From: Pedobacter cryoconitis
Lineage (GTDB): Bacteria > Bacteroidota > Bacteroidia > Sphingobacteriales > Sphingobacteriaceae
DNA length: 64,000 nt
NCBI RefSeq assembly: GCF_014200595.1
Contig: NZ_JACHCG010000001.1
Span: forward strand, 3,038,001-3,102,000
Direction of reading: 5' to 3'
Positions within the stretch are counted from its first letter, which is position 1, and each line of letters begins with the position of its first letter. Below the pieces are notes generated by a model, which saw nothing but the letters and a program-made list of their open reading frames with translations, was not told where the DNA came from and ran no database searches. Made by a program: the position numbers and the translations under genes. Below, one piece after another: positions 35,428 through 44,816 of this stretch.

Positions 35428-37932
35428 ATGAGTATAAAACCAATAACTTATAAGCGTGCAGTTTTGCAAACGATGTTTTTCATCGCCTCAGCTATTGCAA
35501 TGCCAGCCTTTGCACAGCAAAAACCGGAAGATCCTTTGTTAAAGATTTACAGGGGCAGTGCGGAAAAGATCAACGATTTAATCCATACCAAACTGGATGT
35601 CAGGTTTGATTATAAGAAACGTTATTTATATGGAAAAGAATGGGTAACGATTAAGCCTCACATTTATGCGACTGATAGTTTAAGACTGGATGCAAAGGGC
35701 ATGGATATCAAAACTGTTGCGGTAGTCAGAAATGGCAAGAATATCCCACTTAAATATACTTATGATAATCTTTCACTGGCGATTAAACTGGATAAGACTT
35801 ATCAGAACACTGAAAATTACACCATTTATATAGCTTATACAGCAAAGCCGGATGAGTTAAAAATTCAGGGTGGTGCAGCAATCACAGATGCGAAAGGGCT
35901 TTATTTCATCAATCCTGATAGTACGGAGAAAGGTAAGCCAGTACAGATCTGGACACAGGGTGAACTGGAAAGTTCTTCTGCCTGGTTCCCTACTATTGAC
36001 AGGACTAATCAGAAGACCACTGATGAAATCAGCATGACTGTGCCGGGTAAATATGTTACTTTATCTAACGGCAGACTGGCTTCACAGCAAAAGAATGCAG
36101 ACGGTACCAGAACAGATACCTGGAAGATGGAACTTCCTCATTCTCCTTATTTATTTATGATGGCGGTAGGTGATTTTAAAATTTACCGTGATAAATGGCG
36201 TAACAAAGAAGTTAATTATTATCTGGAACCTGCTTATGCGCCTTATGCCAAAGATATCTTTGGCTTCACTCCTGAGGCAATCGAGTTCTATTCTAAAACT
36301 TTAGGGGTAGATTATCCATGGAATAAGTATTCTCAGATTGTAGTAAGAGATTATGTAAGTGGTGCAATGGAAAATACAACAGCCACACTGCATGGTGCTT
36401 ATGTACAGGGCACTGCCCGCGAACTGGCTGACAGATACTATGATAAAGGAAGAAGCACGATAGTTCATGAGCTTTTTCACCAGTGGTTTGGCGATTATGT
36501 GACTGCCGAAAGCTGGAGCAATCTTACTGTTAATGAATCTTTTGCCGACTTTAGTGAAACTTTATGGGCTGAACATAAGTATGGACAGGATACTGGTGAT
36601 GACCATAACAATGAGGCAATGGAAGTTTACCTGGAAAATCCTGAAAATGCAAAGAAAGATCTTGTACGCTTTCATTATCATGATGCAATGGACATGTTTG
36701 ATGCAGTTTCTTACAAAAAAGGCGGCCGTATCCTGAATATGTTACGTCACTTTTTGACTCCTGATGTATTTTTCAAAGGATTGAATATTTACCTGAAAAC
36801 CAATGCATTCAAAAATGGCGAAGCACAGCAATTGCGTTTAGCTATGGAAGAAGCAAGTGGAAAGGACCTGAACTGGTTCTTCAATCAGTGGTATTATGGT
36901 GCCGGACACCCTGTACTGGACATCAAATATAAATGGGATGAGGCTACAAAAACGCAATTTGTTTACCTGAATCAAACGCAGGAAGGAAAAGCGTTTCAGT
37001 TACCTATGGCTGTAGATTTATACAATGGGACTCAGAAAGAGCGCCAACAGGTCTGGATGCGCGGTAAATCAGATACTTTAACTTTCAAGCTTGCTGCTCA
37101 GCCTAAACTGGTGAATGTTGATGCAGAAAAAATTACATTAAGCAAAAAGACAGATCATAAAAGTATTACAGAATTCTTATTCCAATATCAGCATGCGCCA
37201 TTGTATATGGACAGACTGGAAGCGATAGATGCTGCTACTGCCCAGCAGAAGACCCCGGAAGCCCAGCAAATATTAGTAGCCGCTTTACAGGATAAGTATT
37301 ATGGATTACGTATCAGAACAATGAACAGCATAAATCCGGAAAATACAGCCTTGGTTAATGCAGCAATACCTTTAATCCTTAAAATAGCCGAGAGTGATGA
37401 CAACAACCTGGCAAAAGCACAGGCACTAAAAATAATCAGTACAACTAAGGATGCAGCGCAACAATTACCACTTTTCACAGCAGGCTTAAAAAGCAATTCT
37501 TATGCGGTACAAGGCGCATCACTATTTGCTATGGTGAATTTAAAACCAGCTGAATCATTTGCTATGGCTAAAGCTTTTGAAAAAGACAACAAAGGAGACT
37601 TAACAAAAGCGATCATTGCTGTTTATGCAAAAAATGGCAGTGACACAGAATGGCCTTTTGTTTTTAAAAACTTTGAAGAAAGTGATCCGCAGACAAAATT
37701 TGAAATGCTTAAAGATTTCGCTTTCATGACTGCCCGTGTTAAAAGTCCGGAATATGCACAACAGGGAATTAATGCGTTAAAAGAGATAGGAGTAAAATAT
37801 AAAAGCCAGGGTGCAGCTCCGGTTATCTTAAATGTAATGGACCAGCTTAAACAAGTCCGTCAGGAGCAAAATGACAGCGCTTCTGTAAAATTAATCACAG
37901 CAGCAAAACAGGAAATTAACGATAAGAAATAA
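35428..37932 (+). CDS. M1 family metallopeptidase (aminopeptidase N-like), exported
   Basis: An 834-residue zinc peptidase with signal peptide ending AFAQ. It has the exopeptidase motif GAMEN, the zinc site HELFHQWFGDYV with the downstream E in NESFADFSE, and a catalytic Tyr in the DAVSYKKGG region. The C-terminal ~230 residues are helical repeats as in aminopeptidase N. It probably trims peptides in the periplasm. It is divergent from the suf operon and ends at its own terminator. Confidence 0.94.
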   Translation: MSIKPITYKRAVLQTMFFIASAIAMPAFAQQKPEDPLLKIYRGSAEKINDLIHTKLDVRFDYKKRYLYGKEWVTIKPHIYATDSLRLDAKGMDIKTVAVVRNGKNIPLKYTYDNLSLAIKLDKTYQNTENYTIYIAYTAKPDELKIQGGAAITDAKGLYFINPDSTEKGKPVQIWTQGELESSSAWFPTIDRTNQKTTDEISMTVPGKYVTLSNGRLASQQKNADGTRTDTWKMELPHSPYLFMMAVGDFKIYRDKWRNKEVNYYLEPAYAPYAKDIFGFTPEAIEFYSKTLGVDYPWNKYSQIVVRDYVSGAMENTTATLHGAYVQGTARELADRYYDKGRSTIVHELFHQWFGDYVTAESWSNLTVNESFADFSETLWAEHKYGQDTGDDHNNEAMEVYLENPENAKKDLVRFHYHDAMDMFDAVSYKKGGRILNMLRHFLTPDVFFKGLNIYLKTNAFKNGEAQQLRLAMEEASGKDLNWFFNQWYYGAGHPVLDIKYKWDEATKTQFVYLNQTQEGKAFQLPMAVDLYNGTQKERQQVWMRGKSDTLTFKLAAQPKLVNVDAEKITLSKKTDHKSITEFLFQYQHAPLYMDRLEAIDAATAQQKTPEAQQILVAALQDKYYGLRIRTMNSINPENTALVNAAIPLILKIAESDDNNLAKAQALKIISTTKDAAQQLPLFTAGLKSNSYAVQGASLFAMVNLKPAESFAMAKAFEKDNKGDLTKAIIAVYAKNGSDTEWPFVFKNFEESDPQTKFEMLKDFAFMTARVKSPEYAQQGINALKEIGVKYKSQGAAPVILNVMDQLKQVRQEQNDSASVKLITAAKQEINDKK

Positions 37933-37950
37933 GTAGTTTATTAAAAATTC

Positions 37951-37992
37951 AAGCCCCCTTTAAAGCGTTAAATCTTTAAAGGGGGCTTTTTG
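37951..37992 (+). terminator. Terminator after the M1 peptidase
   Basis: AAGCCCCCTTTAAAG and CTTTAAAGGGGGCTT are exact 15-nt complements around GCGTTAAAT-like loop sequence with a T5 tail; on the other strand the A-run allows ending of the DUF3037 transcript as well. Confidence 0.85.
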
Positions 37993-38376
37993 TTAAAGGA
38001 CTTGTTCTTCAAGCAATGCTATTATTTTTTCACTGGCATCCTTACAAAATCCGGGATGTACCCTGGAAGTCTGGAGCACAGTACTCCGCATTGCTGTAAG
38101 CCAGCGAAACCGTGAGGCTGCATCAAGCTGACCGATTGGCCCGCTCTCTTTTGTACCTGCACAAATTTGTTTTAAAGCCTGAAGGTTGCTTTCAATTTCA
38201 TGAATATCTGTAGTTTTAGAAAAAGCACTCAGCTTTTCTTTATTTAACAGGATCTCTGCTTTTAAAAATTTCTGTTTAGCACAATACAGGATCACACCTA
38301 CATTCATAAATTCATCACGTTCCACCCTGGGTACAACGCGGATTATCGCGTACTCAAATAAGTGACTGTCTTGCAT
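37993..38376 (-). CDS. DUF3037 protein, partner of HipA-like kinase
   Basis: A 127-residue cytosolic protein of the DUF3037 family: FEYAIIRVVPRVERDEFMNVGVILY at the N terminus is the family signature, then RFRWLTAMRSTVLQ. The function is unknown. DUF3037 genes commonly sit next to a HipA-like kinase gene, as here, with a 23-bp overlap. It ends at the terminator shared with the M1 peptidase. Confidence 0.85.
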   Translation of the reverse strand: MQDSHLFEYAIIRVVPRVERDEFMNVGVILYCAKQKFLKAEILLNKEKLSAFSKTTDIHEIESNLQALKQICAGTKESGPIGQLDAASRFRWLTAMRSTVLQTSRVHPGFCKDASEKIIALLEEQVL

Positions 38377-39154
38377 TTTGTGCTTCTTTTACAAAAATTT
38401 CTGACTTAGCAATTCTCAGTTCCAAAAACCGTGCATAGGCATTCCGGTGTTCTTCTGCCGAACTGAAAGCCTGTTCTTCACATAACCATTCTGCTGGAAT
38501 AAGACCGACTACTGCGTGAATGAGTTCTTTAGTGATTATTGAGTTGAATTCGGCATCTACGGCCTCCAATTCTGTAGCCCATGGCAGTAATACATGATCT
38601 TTAATCAGGGCAAAAGGACGCTGTGCCTGTTCTTCCCAGTTTTGCCACGAATGGTGGAAATACAGGGAAGCACCGTGATCGATCAGCCATAATTCTTTGT
38701 GCCAGATCAGCATGTTGGTATTACGGGCTGTGCGGTCCATATTGGTCAACAGACAATCCAGCCACACAATTTGCGAAGCTAGTTTTGCATCTATAGTGGT
38801 TACTGTCGGATCAAAGGTAATTGCACCTGACAGATAATGAAGTGCAAGATTAAGCCCGACACTGGCTTTAAGCAGATCCTGAATTTCTTCATCAGGCTCT
38901 GTCCGGCCAAAGGCCTCATCTAAATTAGCAAGCACAATTTCAGGCACTCTGAATCCAAGTGCCCGGGCAATTTCACCTCCGATAATTTCTGCAATTAATG
39001 CCTTAACTCCCTGTCCGGCACCACGGAACTTAAGGACATAGAGAAAATCATCATCGGCCTCTGCAATAGCAGGCATAGATCCTCCTTCGCGTAACGGCGT
39101 AACATAACGGGTTACACTGACGGTTCTGAGTTGAAGTTCGTTAGTATTCATCAT
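38354..39154 (-). CDS. HipA-like kinase family protein
   Basis: A 266-residue HipA-like kinase domain protein. The block YVLKFRGAGQGVKALIAEIIGGEIARALG holds the nucleotide-binding lysine, NMDRTARNTNML is the catalytic-loop-like element with D and N, and LWLIDHGASLYFHHSW the metal-binding DHG-like motif. It lacks the N-terminal extension of true HipA toxins and no HipB-like antitoxin gene is adjacent. The target is unknown. The ATG at 39154 is directly followed by another; longer starts add an unlikely tail. It overlaps the DUF3037 gene. Confidence 0.8.
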   Translation of the reverse strand: MMNTNELQLRTVSVTRYVTPLREGGSMPAIAEADDDFLYVLKFRGAGQGVKALIAEIIGGEIARALGFRVPEIVLANLDEAFGRTEPDEEIQDLLKASVGLNLALHYLSGAITFDPTVTTIDAKLASQIVWLDCLLTNMDRTARNTNMLIWHKELWLIDHGASLYFHHSWQNWEEQAQRPFALIKDHVLLPWATELEAVDAEFNSIITKELIHAVVGLIPAEWLCEEQAFSSAEEHRNAYARFLELRIAKSEIFVKEAQNARQSLI

Positions 39155-39336
39155 AAAAAAACTTTGGATAGAGAAGGCTTGAAATTTAGGCAAAATTATT
39201 TCAATGACCTCATTTAAAAACCCGGAAAGTTTTTGCAGGGTGTTGATGAGACTTCTCAGCGCCTACATTCTGAGGGATGAGAAGGAATATGATCAGAAGA
39301 AAACGAAGAGATGTTTCCAGTTCCATAACAAGTAGT

Positions 39337-40083
39337 TTATATCGCGTTAAGTAAAATAGGTGAAGCGGCTAAAAGGGGACTGGTGGCTGAAGCGCCAATA
39401 TAAATTTTCGATCTCCAAACAATGAAAGTACAGCTGCTAATCAACTTAGTATAATCAAGATTACCGGATTTATCCAGTCCCTGTCCAAAAATCAAGGTAT
39501 AGGTTTCAAAACGAACCAATCCTTTTGGTATATTTTTCATTATAATACTTCCTGAGTATTGATAAGGAGCAGCTTTACTGGTAGCGATCATGTTTGTTCC
39601 ATCGTAAAGATCTGGGTTAAATTCTCCCTGGAACAATGCAATCCACTTTTTGTTTGCTTTTATTTGATTACAGCACGGACTTGCAAAATGTGCAATCAGA
39701 AAATCTGTTCCGATATTATCTGCATTCACGCTTATATTACTGCACACAGCAGGAAGCGATTGATTTAATATAGCTGATACACTTAAGGAAAGCGTAGCTA
39801 CAATTGTTTCTGTCTCTCTCCCCTTATCTATCCCTAAACCGATTATGTAATTCTTTTTTCCAATAGAAAGCGCATCAAACAGGTGTTCTCCAAACAGCTC
39901 ACCGCTAATTATTTTCCTGGTTTGTAATGCTTCAGCAGTCGAAAGAGCCCGGGTTCCTTCCCAAATAGAAAGAAAGCAACCCATAGCTCCCGGGTCTGAA
40001 CCAGGTAATAGATTGAACGAAACGGCTGCCTGCTTTTCATTTACCGGCTTTCCGATGAGTTGAATAACGCCTTGCGTACACAT
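39337..40083 (-). CDS. Unknown conserved-looking protein with internal duplication
   Basis: A 248-residue protein I cannot assign. There is no signal peptide. Two halves look related: FLSIWEGTRALS...NYIIGLGIDKG (about 36-88) and WIALFQGEFNPDLY...YTLIFGQGLDKSG (about 142-208), each with a W/F-x-x-[W/F]-x-G opening and a G-x-G-x-DK end. Six Cys are present, two of them adjacent (SPCCNQ). The pattern suggests a duplicated beta domain. It stands alone between the HipA-like kinase and a divergent lipoprotein gene. Confidence 0.6.
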   Translation of the reverse strand: MCTQGVIQLIGKPVNEKQAAVSFNLLPGSDPGAMGCFLSIWEGTRALSTAEALQTRKIISGELFGEHLFDALSIGKKNYIIGLGIDKGRETETIVATLSLSVSAILNQSLPAVCSNISVNADNIGTDFLIAHFASPCCNQIKANKKWIALFQGEFNPDLYDGTNMIATSKAAPYQYSGSIIMKNIPKGLVRFETYTLIFGQGLDKSGNLDYTKLISSCTFIVWRSKIYIGASATSPLLAASPILLNAI

Positions 40084-40255
40084 AACTTGTAATGATTTAA
40101 GAACAAATATTTAAATCAAATATCCAGTTGACGGGTCAAAAAGAGCAGGGTGAAAACAGCTTTTCGGCTTCAGCATTTTAGCTTTATTAAAAGGCAAAAC
40201 ACAGTTTTCTGTAAGAAATATTTTACCTAGGTTAGCATAAAAAAACACCCATATT

Positions 40256-40915
40256 ATGAAATTAAAATTTACTATTCTATTTACTGCATTAATTGCTGTT
40301 GCTGCTGTAGGCTGTAAGCAGAAAGAAACAACAACTGAAGAATCCTCCACAACCAGCAAAGGTGCGACTATACCTGATTCGGTTTTAGTGGACGTAAGAA
40401 CTGCAAAAGAATATGTTGACAATTATGCTCCGCATGCAGGTTATGTGGAACCGACTGAAGAAGAAGTAAAAGCACGGAAACCAAAAAAACCAGATACAAG
40501 ATGCGTTTGGTTCAGTAAACAAAGATTAAAGGAAATGCTGAATCAGCTGGAACAAGAAGATGGAGATGGTGTCCGTTTTTATATGATTACTTATAATAAA
40601 AATTATGATACTACGCTTGTAGGCAGAAAAACACCAGTTCCACCAAAAAAATACTGGGGATACAATACGCTGTTAATGGTTTCAACCAAACCTGTTAAAG
40701 CCGGTGAGGAGATCCTGCATTACGACTATTACAATAATATTGTTAATCAGGAAGGTGCAGTTCAAAAGAATACAAAACCAGAAAAGCCAGGCTTTATAGT
40801 AACTTTCACTCCTGAAAACAGAGGTGAATTATGTCCACCTCCATCAGATTGTTTTTTAATAGGAGCAACTTTACTTGACCCGGTACAAAAACCTGATATC
40901 TTACAGAAGAAATAA
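40256..40915 (+). CDS. Lipoprotein of unknown function
   Basis: A 219-residue lipoprotein (lipobox VAAVGC) followed by a Thr/Ser/Glu-rich linker, then a globular part with DTRCVWFSKQRLKEML and RFYMITYNKNYDTT and a C-terminal GELCPPPSDCFL. The overall pattern is a Bacteroidota envelope protein family without assigned function. The stop is followed immediately by the ATG of a membrane protein and then a NarL-type kinase, so it belongs to a four-gene signalling cassette. Confidence 0.75.
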   Translation: MKLKFTILFTALIAVAAVGCKQKETTTEESSTTSKGATIPDSVLVDVRTAKEYVDNYAPHAGYVEPTEEEVKARKPKKPDTRCVWFSKQRLKEMLNQLEQEDGDGVRFYMITYNKNYDTTLVGRKTPVPPKKYWGYNTLLMVSTKPVKAGEEILHYDYYNNIVNQEGAVQKNTKPEKPGFIVTFTPENRGELCPPPSDCFLIGATLLDPVQKPDILQKK

Positions 40916-40916
40916 T

Positions 40917-41564
40917 ATGCACGAGTTTTTCACTGTCAATACCGTTACGGAACTCATTTGCCTGTTCATAAGCATTGTGTGCTTATATAAAGATAAAAAT
41001 GTATACTGGAGATCCTTTATGCTCTATCTTTTAATGGTCTGTATCGTAGAAATGGCTGGCATCAGTTTACGCCTTCAACATAAACCAAATTACGCTCTCT
41101 ATACTTGGTTCCTGGTGGTTGAATGTACAATGATAAGTTGTTTTTTTTATCATTTGTACAGGAAATACCAACACAAACCTGGCCAGCTTTACAGCTGGTT
41201 AGGTTTGTTTATTTTAGTCTTCATCCTGGAGTTATTTACGAATCATTTTAGCAATTTCGCTTATAAAACAGCTGCTTTCATGTCGGTTGTTTTCGTTATT
41301 GCCAGCTTGTACTATTATATGCTCATTCTAAAAGATGAGCATTTCAGAAAGCTCGAAACTTACCCTCCCTTCTGGGTAGTCAACGGTGTGCTGTTTTTCT
41401 ATTTCGGCAGCACCGCATGTAATGTGTTTTTTGACTATCTTTTGCAAGAAAAAGCCCATTCAATTAGTGTATCCACAAGATATATTACTTTTAATATCCT
41501 GAATGTACTTTTATATAGTTGTTGGTCTTACGCTTTTATATGCAGATATCGTCAAAGGAATTAA
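40917..41564 (+). CDS. Polytopic membrane protein of unknown function
   Basis: A 215-residue integral membrane protein with about six hydrophobic helices (for example LICLFISIVCLY, FMLYLLMVCIVEMAG, LGLFILVFILELF and FMSVVFVIASLYYYMLIL). No named domain is recognised. The ATG at 40917 directly follows the lipoprotein stop (1 nt gap). Its 3' end overlaps the kinase gene by 25 nt, so the three are translationally coupled. It may transmit a signal to the kinase, by context only. Confidence 0.75.
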   Translation: MHEFFTVNTVTELICLFISIVCLYKDKNVYWRSFMLYLLMVCIVEMAGISLRLQHKPNYALYTWFLVVECTMISCFFYHLYRKYQHKPGQLYSWLGLFILVFILELFTNHFSNFAYKTAAFMSVVFVIASLYYYMLILKDEHFRKLETYPPFWVVNGVLFFYFGSTACNVFFDYLLQEKAHSISVSTRYITFNILNVLLYSCWSYAFICRYRQRN

Positions 41565-42325
41565 TTCTATTAATTGCCATAATCACTTTCATTTTCCTGA
41601 TCGCCCCTCTTTTCCTGATTATTTATATTTTTTTATATAATAAAAAGAAAGCGAAGCATCTTGAAGAAAAAGAAGTACTGAAGAAAACATTTGAACTGGA
41701 ATTACTGAAAAGCCAGGTAGAAGTGCAGGAACATATCCTGCAAACTATCGCAGGTGATCTGCATGATAATATAGGACAATTACTAAGCCTGACCAGTATG
41801 ACATTAAGCTCTATAAAAGCAGATCATTTAAGAGAGGAAAAGATTAATACAGCGTCAGAATTAACCCAGCGTGCAATTAAAGAACTGCGGCAGCTCTCCA
41901 AAAAAATGAACGGACAGGAACTGATCAAAAAAAGTCTTGGTCATGCTATCGTTTATGAACTGGACTGGCTCAAAAAAGGGCTTGCTTACGAAATCCAGTT
42001 CACAGACAACGCCACACATTCTATTTCGGCAAACGCAGACAAAGAGTTAATTATGTTCCGGTTATTTCAGGAAATTCTGAGTAATATTATTAAACACGCA
42101 CAAGCCACCCGGATCAAAATCACTATTGATCAAACCAAAGATTATCTGTCACTTTTTGTACAGGATAATGGAAAAGGTTTCCTCCTGGAAGAAAAACTAA
42201 AAATCAGCGATGGTTTAGGCCTGGCTAATCTTCAAAAGAGGACATTGATGATGGATGGAAATTTCACCATCAATTCTAACCTAGGTGAAGGCACAGAAAT
42301 TCAAATTTCAATTCCTTATCAATAA
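41540..42325 (+). CDS. NarL-type sensor histidine kinase
   Basis: A 261-residue membrane-anchored kinase with a single N-terminal helix (about 5-33), a coiled-coil linker and a HisKA_3 dimerisation domain; the phospho-acceptor lies in AGDLHDNIGQLLSLT. The HATPase_c domain has EILSNIIKHAQAT, VQDNGKGF and DGLGLANLQKRT. No separate sensor domain is present, so it relies on the helix or the membrane protein before it. The partner regulator follows at 42458. Confidence 0.9.
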   Translation: MQISSKELILLIAIITFIFLIAPLFLIIYIFLYNKKKAKHLEEKEVLKKTFELELLKSQVEVQEHILQTIAGDLHDNIGQLLSLTSMTLSSIKADHLREEKINTASELTQRAIKELRQLSKKMNGQELIKKSLGHAIVYELDWLKKGLAYEIQFTDNATHSISANADKELIMFRLFQEILSNIIKHAQATRIKITIDQTKDYLSLFVQDNGKGFLLEEKLKISDGLGLANLQKRTLMMDGNFTINSNLGEGTEIQISIPYQ

Positions 42326-42457
42326 TTATCTTTAAAATTCACATTAATTAGCCGTAATATCCATATTGTTTCACCAAAAAAAAAGCATTAAAACAATTTA
42401 ATTTATAAATTTAGGCGCTGTTTAATGAATACAAACAGATTTTAAGAGCGCTCAAAA

Positions 42458-43111
42458 ATGGAAGAAGGAAAAATAGCTATTGCAATCGTTGATGACCACA
42501 CTTTATTTAGAAAAGGAATGGTTAGCCTGTTAGATGAATCAGATGAAATTAATATCCTTTTTGACGCTTCCAATGGAGTAGAAATGATCAGCATGCTTGC
42601 TCAGCAGCCTCTTCCTCAAGTGATTCTAATGGACATTAATATGCCGCAAATGGACGGATACGAAGCTACAAAATGGCTTTCTAATAACCATCCGCAAATC
42701 AAAGTACTTGCTTTAAGTATGTATGATGAAGATAAGCCTATTATTGAAATGCTTAAAAGTGGTGCCGGGGGCTATTTGTTAAAGGAATCCAAAACTTCAG
42801 ATCTGATTACAGCAATCAAAACCATAGCCGCACATGGCTATTTTATGAATAACCTGGTTTCAGGCAAACTAATCCGGTCCTTACAGGAAAATAATCCTGC
42901 AAAAACCCTGTTACAGGAAATCTCAGTAAATGAACGTAGATTTTTAGAACACTGCTGCTCTGAATTCACCTATAAAGAAATTGCTGACAAGATGAATCTC
43001 AGCCCGCATACGATAGATAATTACCGCGAATCCCTCTTTCAGAAATTTGAAATAAAATCACGTACAGGACTTGTTTTATTTGCACTTCGCAATGAACTGA
43101 TTAAATTATAG
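42458..43111 (+). CDS. NarL/LuxR-family response regulator
   Basis: A 217-residue regulator with a receiver domain (IVDDHTLFRKGM at the start, phospho-acceptor in LMDINMPQMDG, LLKESKTSD in the a5 region) and a C-terminal LuxR-type helix-turn-helix (YKEIADKMNLSPHTIDNYRESLFQKFEIKSR pattern, about 170-210). It follows the NarL-type kinase after 130 nt and is its obvious partner. A GAGCGCTC palindrome lies just before its start. It converges with the TPM gene with 9 nt between stops. Confidence 0.93.
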   Translation: MEEGKIAIAIVDDHTLFRKGMVSLLDESDEINILFDASNGVEMISMLAQQPLPQVILMDINMPQMDGYEATKWLSNNHPQIKVLALSMYDEDKPIIEMLKSGAGGYLLKESKTSDLITAIKTIAAHGYFMNNLVSGKLIRSLQENNPAKTLLQEISVNERRFLEHCCSEFTYKEIADKMNLSPHTIDNYRESLFQKFEIKSRTGLVLFALRNELIKL

Positions 43112-43120
43112 CAGATTTCC

Positions 43121-44632
43121 TTACCAGCTTCCTCCAGCGCCACCGCCACCACTGCTTCCACCACCCCAGCTACTACTGCTGCTGCTGCTTGAGGAAGAAG
43201 AACTACTGCTTCCAGAATCTGACGAACTGGAATCATTACTTCTGGTTAATACAGCAATGACAACCGCTTTGATAAATTCTTCATAACCGCAATTTTCGCA
43301 TATTCTAACATCCTTACCCTCACCTTCTTTCGTATAGGTTGCTTTTTTGAGCGTGACTAACCGTTGTTTACCTAAAGTTCTGGCATTACACTCAGGACAA
43401 ACTGTAAAATCATCAAAATTGCTGCCTGGATAATTAATAATTTTATGCTCTGCCTGGCCACTGCTTAACCAAATATCATAATGGTTCACCTCTAATTGTT
43501 CTTCTTTAAGCTGTCCTTTAGTCAAAAAAGATTTCGCCTGCGCAGTTTGATCTCTGTCTATCCTGCTCATCTCTTTATCATGGCTGTCCAGCTGTGGCTT
43601 AAAACGGCTGGCCGACCGGCTTCTGCGATAAGCTTCAAAAAGCATTGCAATTAAAATTAGTGGAGAGGCAACCAAATAGAAAACTGAAGAGCGGTTTAAT
43701 GCTTTCACAGCCTGGTTAAAGTTCAGGTCATCCTGATGCGTTTTTCTTAAAACGCTGATCGCATTCAAATACCTGGAAAGAAGCATTATAGATAAAACAA
43801 CATAAAGCACAATTGGTATTGTATTAATATCCAAAGACTTGACCCAATCATAACCAATTGTAAACCCGATAATAAAACCAGCAGCGACAAAAACCATAAA
43901 TAAACCTCCGCAGCCGCATCCTATGGTCTTATCATAGCCATTTGTTTTAGCAGCAGCTTTACTTTTGGAAATTTCAGGGGTCTTTTTCTTAATCCCAAGA
44001 AATACAACGGTGAATAAAATGATAACCAGTATTGTACTCCCAATCGTCCATAGCCAGCTATTGCGCAGGCCAGTATCCGGAGGCAGCAATTGACTGAGTT
44101 CCTTTTGATTTCCGGGTTGGTTCAGATAAGCAGCAATTGTACTTAAAGCACTAACCACCCCTTTGCTATAATCTCCTTTTTTAAAAGCAGGAATCAAAAA
44201 ATGATCTCCAATTCTTTTGAGCGCTGCATCAGGCAGCAGCCCTTCCAAGCCATATCCGGTAATGAAACGATACTGTTTACGGTCTACAGCAATGAATAAT
44301 AAAAGCCCGTTATCCGCCTTGCTTTTTCCTATTCCCCACTGTCTGAAAAGTTGTAACGCAAAATCATATTCCTCCTGAGCTGCGTCAAAATCATTGACAA
44401 CCACAACAGCCATTTCAACTTTTGTTTTTTGCTCCAGATCGGTAATCGTTCTGTTCAGAGAGTCAACACCGGCAGTGCTTAAAATAACATCAGGATTACT
44501 TACATAACCGCTACCACTGGCTTTTGGATCAGGAACCTCTGTAACTGTATATTTATTTTGGGCATATCCAGCTTGAATAAGGAAGCAAAACAGGATAGAA
44601 AACAGAAGATGGTATTTTTGCATTTTAGTCAT
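43121..44632 (-). CDS. TPM domain membrane protein with Ser/Gly-rich tail
   Basis: A 503-residue protein with signal peptide ending AGYAQ, a periplasmic TPM (TLP18.3/Psb32/MOLO-1) domain at about 55-170 (EMAVVVVNDF, NGLLLFIAVDRKQYRFITGYGLEG), two or three central transmembrane helices (about 195-330), a Cys4 zinc-ribbon-like segment (CPEC...CENC) at about 410-450, and a tail of at least 20 Ser followed by Gly. TPM proteins are linked to membrane quality control, but the role is unclear. An alternative ATG lies three codons in. Confidence 0.85.
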   Translation of the reverse strand: MTKMQKYHLLFSILFCFLIQAGYAQNKYTVTEVPDPKASGSGYVSNPDVILSTAGVDSLNRTITDLEQKTKVEMAVVVVNDFDAAQEEYDFALQLFRQWGIGKSKADNGLLLFIAVDRKQYRFITGYGLEGLLPDAALKRIGDHFLIPAFKKGDYSKGVVSALSTIAAYLNQPGNQKELSQLLPPDTGLRNSWLWTIGSTILVIILFTVVFLGIKKKTPEISKSKAAAKTNGYDKTIGCGCGGLFMVFVAAGFIIGFTIGYDWVKSLDINTIPIVLYVVLSIMLLSRYLNAISVLRKTHQDDLNFNQAVKALNRSSVFYLVASPLILIAMLFEAYRRSRSASRFKPQLDSHDKEMSRIDRDQTAQAKSFLTKGQLKEEQLEVNHYDIWLSSGQAEHKIINYPGSNFDDFTVCPECNARTLGKQRLVTLKKATYTKEGEGKDVRICENCGYEEFIKAVVIAVLTRSNDSSSSDSGSSSSSSSSSSSSSSWGGGSSGGGGAGGSW

Positions 44633-44764
44633 TGAAGTTCCGGCATTTTGTTTCTTCCGTCATACCCGGAATTCTCCGGATTTAAAATCATTTGTGTAAT
44701 ATTTCGTGCTATGCTAAAGTAATTAAAAATATGTTAAATATTCAAGGAGAATCTAAAAACAAAA

Positions 44765-44797
44765 AAGGGTTAACCTGCATTACACAGATTAACCCTT
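44765..44797 (-). terminator. Terminator of the SusCD operon
   Basis: AAGGGTTAA and TTAACCCTT are complementary across a 15-nt loop; on the minus strand a T6 run follows the susD stop. Confidence 0.75.
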
Positions 44798-44816
44798 CTT
44801 TTTGATTTAACTCCTG

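Noticed and set aside
39246..39335. A 29-codon plus-strand frame between the HipA-like kinase and the unknown gene
   Set aside because: It is short, has no recognisable motif or terminator, and ends beside the opposite gene; likely chance.
40111..40422. A minus-strand frame of 103 codons over the start of the lipoprotein gene
   Set aside because: It overlaps a better-supported lipoprotein gene with signal peptide and has no domain character.
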